Position numbers and translations under genes: made by a program. From NCBI RefSeq assembly GCF_900199455.1, contig NZ_FZQR01000009.1:248001-312000 (forward strand): 64,000 nucleotides of DNA, given 5' to 3'. Below, piece after piece: positions 60,243 to 64,000 of this stretch. The notes under the pieces were generated by a model. The model was not told where the DNA came from, searched no databases, and saw only the letters and a program-made list of their open reading frames with translations. The stretch comes from Mesorhizobium carmichaelinearum. GTDB taxonomy: Bacteria; Pseudomonadota; Alphaproteobacteria; Rhizobiales; Rhizobiaceae. Position 1 is the first letter of the stretch, and each line of letters starts with the position of its first letter.

Positions 60243-60275
60243 GTACGTCGGCACGACGTATAAGCGCGCCCTCCC
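60243..60275 (-). other. Origin of transfer (oriT), Ti/RSF1010-like core
   Basis: The inverted repeat TACGTCG-GCA-CGACGTA (60244-60260) is followed by TAAGCGCGCCCTCCCT. Read on the minus strand this is GGGCGCGCTTATACGTCG, very close to the GGGCGC..TTATACGTCG core of Ti-plasmid oriTs; the nick is expected near the GCGC/TTA region. It lies between traA and traC, the expected place. Confidence 0.75.
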
Positions 60276-60386
60276 TCGAAAAATTCTCGGGATGGACCAG
60301 CCCGTCCCCGCCTGTCTCGGCGACCCTGGAGCCTTCCGGCAAACGCTCCCCTATCATCGGCGCATCGACAACCGATGGAGACAGCC

Positions 60387-60713
60387 ATGCGTAAACCACG
60401 GGATTTTGACGCCGAACTGAGGGCGCTGGAAGACAAGGCGCGAGAACTCAAAACGCGAAAGGTGCAGCAACTTGGCGAACTGGTGATCGTCACCGGCGCC
60501 GATCAGCTCAGCACCGACGAACTGGCTGGCGCGCTGGTCGCAATCGCCGAGACGAAAGACACCGCCAAGCGTGAGGCATGGGCCAAGCGTGGAGTGATGT
60601 TTTTCGAGAACAGGTCCCGGCGAACTGCTCCGGCATCTCAGCGCGATCCTCGCGGCGCTCCAGCGCAACCGGGCAGCCCACAATCGCCGGCAAGCGGCAC
60701 AGGCTCGCAGTGA
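60387..60713 (+). CDS. traC: Conjugal transfer protein TraC
   Basis: The 108-residue protein is highly charged: RKPRDFDAELRALEDKARELKTRKVQQLGELVIVTGADQLSTDELAGALVAIAETKD matches TraC of Ti-type transfer systems in layout. TraC is an accessory of relaxosome assembly at oriT. ATG 60387 is preferred because GGAGA lies five bases upstream. The C-terminal 30 residues (PASQRDPRGAPAQPGS) look disordered. traD follows after one base. Confidence 0.78.
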   Translation: MRKPRDFDAELRALEDKARELKTRKVQQLGELVIVTGADQLSTDELAGALVAIAETKDTAKREAWAKRGVMFFENRSRRTAPASQRDPRGAPAQPGSPQSPASGTGSQ

Positions 60714-60714
60714 C

Positions 60715-61092
60715 ATGCGCACGTGGCAGGTCGAGCGACGCCAGCGCACACGACATCTGATCGAACTCGGCGGGCTCGTCGTCAAGGCGGGCATTGTGGA
60801 TCTGACAGCCGATGATCGCGCCACGATATACGGCGCGCTGCTTTGGATCGCCGAAAAGCTGCGGAGCCATGAAGGCGAGCATGCGCGAAACCTGTGGACT
60901 GCGAAGGGTACGCAGGTGTTCGATGGTGAACGGCGTGAAGAGCAGATGGCCGGCGAACATAGCGATGGTCGCCGAACGGGGCTAAGGATCCCATCCGCGC
61001 AGGACGCCGGTCAGATTGGCCGCAATCAACGCGAGCAGGATCGCGCTTTGCACCAGGATGAAGGTCCAAGAGCCCATAACGCCCAAGGGTGA
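60715..61092 (+). CDS. traD: Conjugal transfer protein TraD, extended C-terminus
   Basis: Residues 6-50 (RRQRTRHLIELGGLVVKAGIVDLTADDRATIYGALLWIAEKL) match TraD of Ti-type systems, normally about 70 residues. The frame continues to 125 residues with a low-complexity charged tail (GERREEQMAGEHSDGRRTGL) that is antisense to a DUF1003-like fragment, so the 3' end may have been rearranged. Its start lies one base after the traC stop. Confidence 0.72.
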   Translation: MRTWQVERRQRTRHLIELGGLVVKAGIVDLTADDRATIYGALLWIAEKLRSHEGEHARNLWTAKGTQVFDGERREEQMAGEHSDGRRTGLRIPSAQDAGQIGRNQREQDRALHQDEGPRAHNAQG

Positions 61093-61215
61093 GCCGTTCG
61101 CTCTCAGGCGGTTCGCGTGCAGCGCGGAGGCGCAGTTCTCGGCGGACCTCTCTGAGGCCAGCGAGGAGGTCTTGCTCGGCGGTGTCAATGCGCCTTGGGT
61201 GCGGCCTTGGCCCAA
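60982..61215 (-). pseudogene. DUF1003-like membrane protein fragment
   Basis: The segment GVMGSWTFILVQSAILLALIAANLTGVLRGWDP matches the first membrane helix of DUF1003 proteins (GSWTFI...NV...WDPYPF), but a TAG follows exactly where YPFILLN is expected and no continuation is found. The N-terminal 45 residues are not conserved. It is antisense to the traD tail. Confidence 0.45.
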
Positions 61216-61369
61216 CTAGTGTTTGGGATCGCACGGTTTTGTGGGCGGGCCGTAATCAGTGCTCTTGCGAGATCTTCCATCCTGACGCGCCTGGGCCGCT
61301 TGGCGCGTGATGTGCGACGTGTCCAGTGACGTTATGAAGCCTCAGGATCTTGCTCGATTCGTCCAAGCA

Positions 61370-63118
61370 TCAAGACACGGAAAAGGGCTGTTCAATCAGA
61401 TGCGGGGTCAGAGCAGGTACGGGAACGTAGGCCGGAGGCGGGGTGCCAAGATTTGCTTCATTAAGACGCCAATCCTTCCGCGAAGGAATCTTGGTGAGGC
61501 CCACGGGGAAGACCGTAACTTTATCGTTTTGAATGCGCAGCCTCAGGAAATGCCGGTGGGTGTCGCGCCGCATCGAACTGAACGCGTCGTTGTGGTTCAT
61601 ATTCAGCCAGCGGGATGTCACGTAGAGGTAGACCCCGAACAGAGTGCCGGCAATCACACCGCCAACCACGATCATCTCGGCCCCGGAAAGGCAAAATGAC
61701 AAGCGGGGCCATGCCCCAAGGTCAACAAAGCGAGCGTTGACCCGTGATAAGATGTCAGCGGTCGCAGCTACGCCCATACAATGCAGCAGAGCATTTGCAG
61801 CCGACACCAGCAAGGTCTTGGCGCCCCCACCTTCTTGCTTACTCGTATATCCCCAGAAACCCGCAAAAAACAGAACTGGTGCAATGTAGTAGATGTCGAC
61901 AGGCAGGAGCCACCCCGCCAAAGCCACCAGCCAATAAAGTCCCCCCAGCACCATAGCGAACGCAGGATTATAAACCGCGAAAGCGAAGTTGCCGACCAAC
62001 ATGGACAGGCTTTCGGTTTTCGACGGGTACACCGCCTCTCCACCCTGTCCATCAGTCGCCAAGGTCAGTTTCTGAATGTGGCCATTCAGCCAGCTGTAGC
62101 CGTCGTTCGGGCGATTGAGATCTACTGACGCTTCCACCTGATGGGTGGGATGAAGGAAGGCCCCTCCCCCACCGGAGGTGACGAACTGGGTATTGCCATC
62201 ATCCGCTACATATCTGCTGTAGTGATGAGTATCGCCAGACAAGACGAGTGACACAGTCAGCCCTCGCCGCTGATTCAAGGCTATCCATCCGATATAGCTC
62301 ATGACGCTCAGGGCCTTGTTTCCGGCCTGCCCCGTGTAAAGCCAGCCAGGTTCCGGACCGCAGAGAATGATCCTCGCGTTGTCCGGCATAGCTTTGGCGA
62401 TTTCGAGAAAATATTCTTTCTGTGGTTGATCGACATCGTCGTCCAGTTGGGCGTCGATCGCCCATATCCACCAATGGTCGGTCAACTGGACCGCAAAGTA
62501 GCTGCGTCGCTGGTGCGAGCGCCATCCGCCAAGATGCAAATGGTCCTTCCGGCAGAAAAGCGAAAGGAAGATAACAAGGCCGTCATACCAGTCATGGTTA
62601 CCCGGCAACGCATAAACGGGAGGGCCTTTTATGAGGCGCTGGTTAGGATCCGGGAATGCCCATTCGTATGGATCGCGCAACTGCTTTCGATACGTTTCAG
62701 ACGCCGCGCGTGGGTAGACCTCGTCTCCTCCCATAAAAAGCATCTGTCCGCGTTTCAAGTCATGGCCATCGACCGAAAGCTTCTCCTGCGCGAGAAGTGA
62801 TGCAATCGCATAAGTAGCGTCGAACCCGTCCCCCAGATCAGCTACAAAATCGATCCAAATGGCGCCCTCATCGTCCGGCTCCAAAGTCCAAACTTGCTCG
62901 TTGTCCTTTCCCGGCAGGAACTGCTGGGCGCGGGCGACCAGCTCTTCAGGAGGAACTGTGTCAAGCGCCGCGACGATTAGACGTCGATCCGCATATTGAC
63001 CAAAGAGGTCTGAAAGAATGACCCGCCATATCAGCCTTATGAGAAGCACTGGACTGAACCAGCCGGTCATGGTGGGGTACTTGGAAAGGTCCTTGAGATC
63101 AGGTGGGGTCGTCGGCAT
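61370..63118 (-). CDS. Metallophosphoesterase with C-terminal multi-pass membrane domain (element cargo)
   Basis: The 582-residue protein has a phosphoesterase-like N-terminal half (WIDFVADLGDGFDATYAIA, LFMGGDEVYP, VYALPGNHDWYDGLV, SLVLSGDTHHYSRYV: metal-binding Asp, Asn-His and His residues) and then four or five membrane segments (about 365-520, NPAFAMVLGGLYWLVALAGWLLPVDIYYIAPVLFFAGFWGY, AEMIVVGGVIAGTLFGVYLYV). Such proteins are found scattered in Rhizobiales and actinobacteria; the substrate may be a membrane phospho-compound. ATG 63118 is used. The gene is downstream of the transfer genes and is probable cargo. Confidence 0.8.
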   Translation of the reverse strand: MPTTPPDLKDLSKYPTMTGWFSPVLLIRLIWRVILSDLFGQYADRRLIVAALDTVPPEELVARAQQFLPGKDNEQVWTLEPDDEGAIWIDFVADLGDGFDATYAIASLLAQEKLSVDGHDLKRGQMLFMGGDEVYPRAASETYRKQLRDPYEWAFPDPNQRLIKGPPVYALPGNHDWYDGLVIFLSLFCRKDHLHLGGWRSHQRRSYFAVQLTDHWWIWAIDAQLDDDVDQPQKEYFLEIAKAMPDNARIILCGPEPGWLYTGQAGNKALSVMSYIGWIALNQRRGLTVSLVLSGDTHHYSRYVADDGNTQFVTSGGGGAFLHPTHQVEASVDLNRPNDGYSWLNGHIQKLTLATDGQGGEAVYPSKTESLSMLVGNFAFAVYNPAFAMVLGGLYWLVALAGWLLPVDIYYIAPVLFFAGFWGYTSKQEGGGAKTLLVSAANALLHCMGVAATADILSRVNARFVDLGAWPRLSFCLSGAEMIVVGGVIAGTLFGVYLYVTSRWLNMNHNDAFSSMRRDTHRHFLRLRIQNDKVTVFPVGLTKIPSRKDWRLNEANLGTPPPAYVPVPALTPHLIEQPFSVS

Positions 63119-63686
63119 TTCCCAACTCCAAATACAGTGGCAGAAACTCGAACACATTTCCTACGCCAAGTCGCGACAGAGTCTAGGACCAATAGAAATA
63201 ATAAACAGGATTCCTAACTCGCCTGCTTAGCTAAGGCGCGGCTCTGCTAAAATTGGGAGAGATTTGCAGGCATTCCCTACAACACGAACTTTAATTTATC
63301 AGCTGAAAGCTTCCGCTCCACGTCGGTCGCGACTGAGAGAAGCCGGCAAATAGGTAAGCGATGGACCTTTCAGCGTACTTCGATGACTCGGGCAGCAATA
63401 CCGGTGAAACCGCCAATCACCCGCTATTTCCCTTGGACCACAAGCGTCTTTTGAGCCTTATTACTGCCCGGTCGGCAGCGCTTTCATTACCTTAAACCGA
63501 GAGCTGCGCGAAAGGCTATGGAAGCGCGGCCAGGACCAGGCAGCGACGGCGCCGAAGGGAATGAAGCGACCCGCTACGCAATGGGCCACGCCGGGCCTCG
63601 TCGGTCGTGTGAAGAAATAGACGATCCGCTTTTCTCATTGACATAAACCAACGCTCGGCCAATGCGCTGCACAAAAAGCCGCTCAT
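63119..63686. other. Gene-poor stretch with degenerate fragments
   Basis: The 568 bases hold no intact gene. A frame at 63361-63494 begins MDLSAYFDDSGSNTGE, the opening typical of DUF3800 proteins, and ends after about 44 codons. A following frame to 63619 ends MKRPATQWATPGLVGRVKK, faintly like the tail of LigD-type DNA ligases. Both appear to be remnants. Confidence 0.4.
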
Positions 63687-63923
63687 TCAATCACACCATC
63701 CCGATGAAACTACGAGAGATGCCTCAAATACTTGGCGTCCGTTTTCGTCCCGGACCTTTACCGTGATCGCGGTGCGATCGCCTTCGAGTATCTCGTCACG
63801 AACGATATCGGGCAAGATGCGGATTGCTTCGCGCCTGAGACGCTCGCGCGTGTCGAAGACTTGGCCCTCCCTGTCGACTGTCAGGCCGTCGCCATTGTAG
63901 AGGTCGAGAAAATAGCGCGGCAT
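63687..63923 (-). CDS. DUF6894-like small protein
   Basis: The 78-residue protein starts MPRYFLDLYNGDGLTVDREGQVFDTRERLRREAIRILPDIVRDEI and ends with a beta hairpin (AITVKVRDENGRQVFEASLVV), the signature of DUF6894, a small protein very common in rhizobia and of unknown function. ATG 63923 fits the family start; a longer frame to 63992 is not conserved. Confidence 0.8.
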   Translation of the reverse strand: MPRYFLDLYNGDGLTVDREGQVFDTRERLRREAIRILPDIVRDEILEGDRTAITVKVRDENGRQVFEASLVVSSGWCD

Positions 63924-64000
63924 GTTGTTCCTGCTATCCGTCAGCGATTCCAAACCTAAATTCGGCGGCGAAGAGGTGGTTCCATGTGCCATCGCTTTTG

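Noticed and set aside
1..64000. CRISPR arrays, insertion sequences and rRNA
   Set aside because: I saw no regularly spaced direct repeats of 25-40 bases, no transposase gene and no rRNA sequence.

Overview
The window is high-GC alphaproteobacterial chromosome, most consistent with a Mesorhizobium-like member of the Rhizobiales. Pointers are a TrpE-TrpG fusion behind a WWW leader peptide, the CtrA/ChpT/SciP/EipA-type cell-cycle and envelope genes, TGA-N9-TCA iron operators of the RirA type, a Ti-type TraA relaxase and many small rhizobial conserved genes. Species is an inference; no rRNA is present.

Layout. 1-7914 is ordinary metabolism and transport: a mercuric-reductase-like flavoprotein cut by the window edge, a frameshifted MFS efflux gene, an M14-type deacylase, an isocitrate-lyase-family enzyme, trpE(G) with a complete attenuator, and a CDF metal exporter. 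7948-12029 is an accessory cassette that I find the most unusual part of the window: a Nudix/winged-helix (NrtR-like) regulator faces, across a run of 7-bp TGCAA heptads, a three-gene operon encoding a J-domain/pseudokinase fusion, a von Willebrand A protein and a divergent adenylosuccinate-synthetase paralogue. 12019-16005 holds remnants, a secreted tandem-domain protein, DsrE, SDR and monooxygenase genes and a ParDE toxin-antitoxin pair. 16134-26183 holds transport and iron genes: an AbrB-type membrane protein, a TonB siderophore receptor and a siderophore-interacting reductase sharing one operator sequence, a MarR-isochorismatase-MFS cluster with a 40-bp palindrome, and a LysR/MFS pair. 26582-28165 is a lone, AT-rich reverse transcriptase gene that looks acquired and may be antiviral. 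28318-43273 is mostly housekeeping: an esterase/ATP-grasp pair, leuA with a leucine-rich leader peptide, a TPR regulator, hydrolases, acetyltransferase, SDR, HugZ, ArsR and an rRNA/tRNA methyltransferase.

43299-50344 is the cell-cycle locus: a coiled-coil membrane protein, DUF1134/EipA, the phosphotransferase ChpT, a single-domain receiver, CtrA, FliJ-like and the CtrA inhibitor SciP. CtrA half-sites and a dense GANTC (CcrM) cluster lie upstream of ctrA. mnmA and a Gfo/Idh/MocA gene follow.

From the tRNA-Met(CAT) gene at 53074 to the end of the window lies an integrated conjugative or mobilizable element. A serine recombinase, whose last 13 codons and stop are read out of the tRNA gene, sits at the junction. 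It is followed by Xre and AlpA regulators, traA, a recognisable oriT, traC, traD and a cargo metallophosphoesterase fused to a membrane domain. No second attachment site and no type IV secretion genes are seen before 64000, so the element continues beyond the window.
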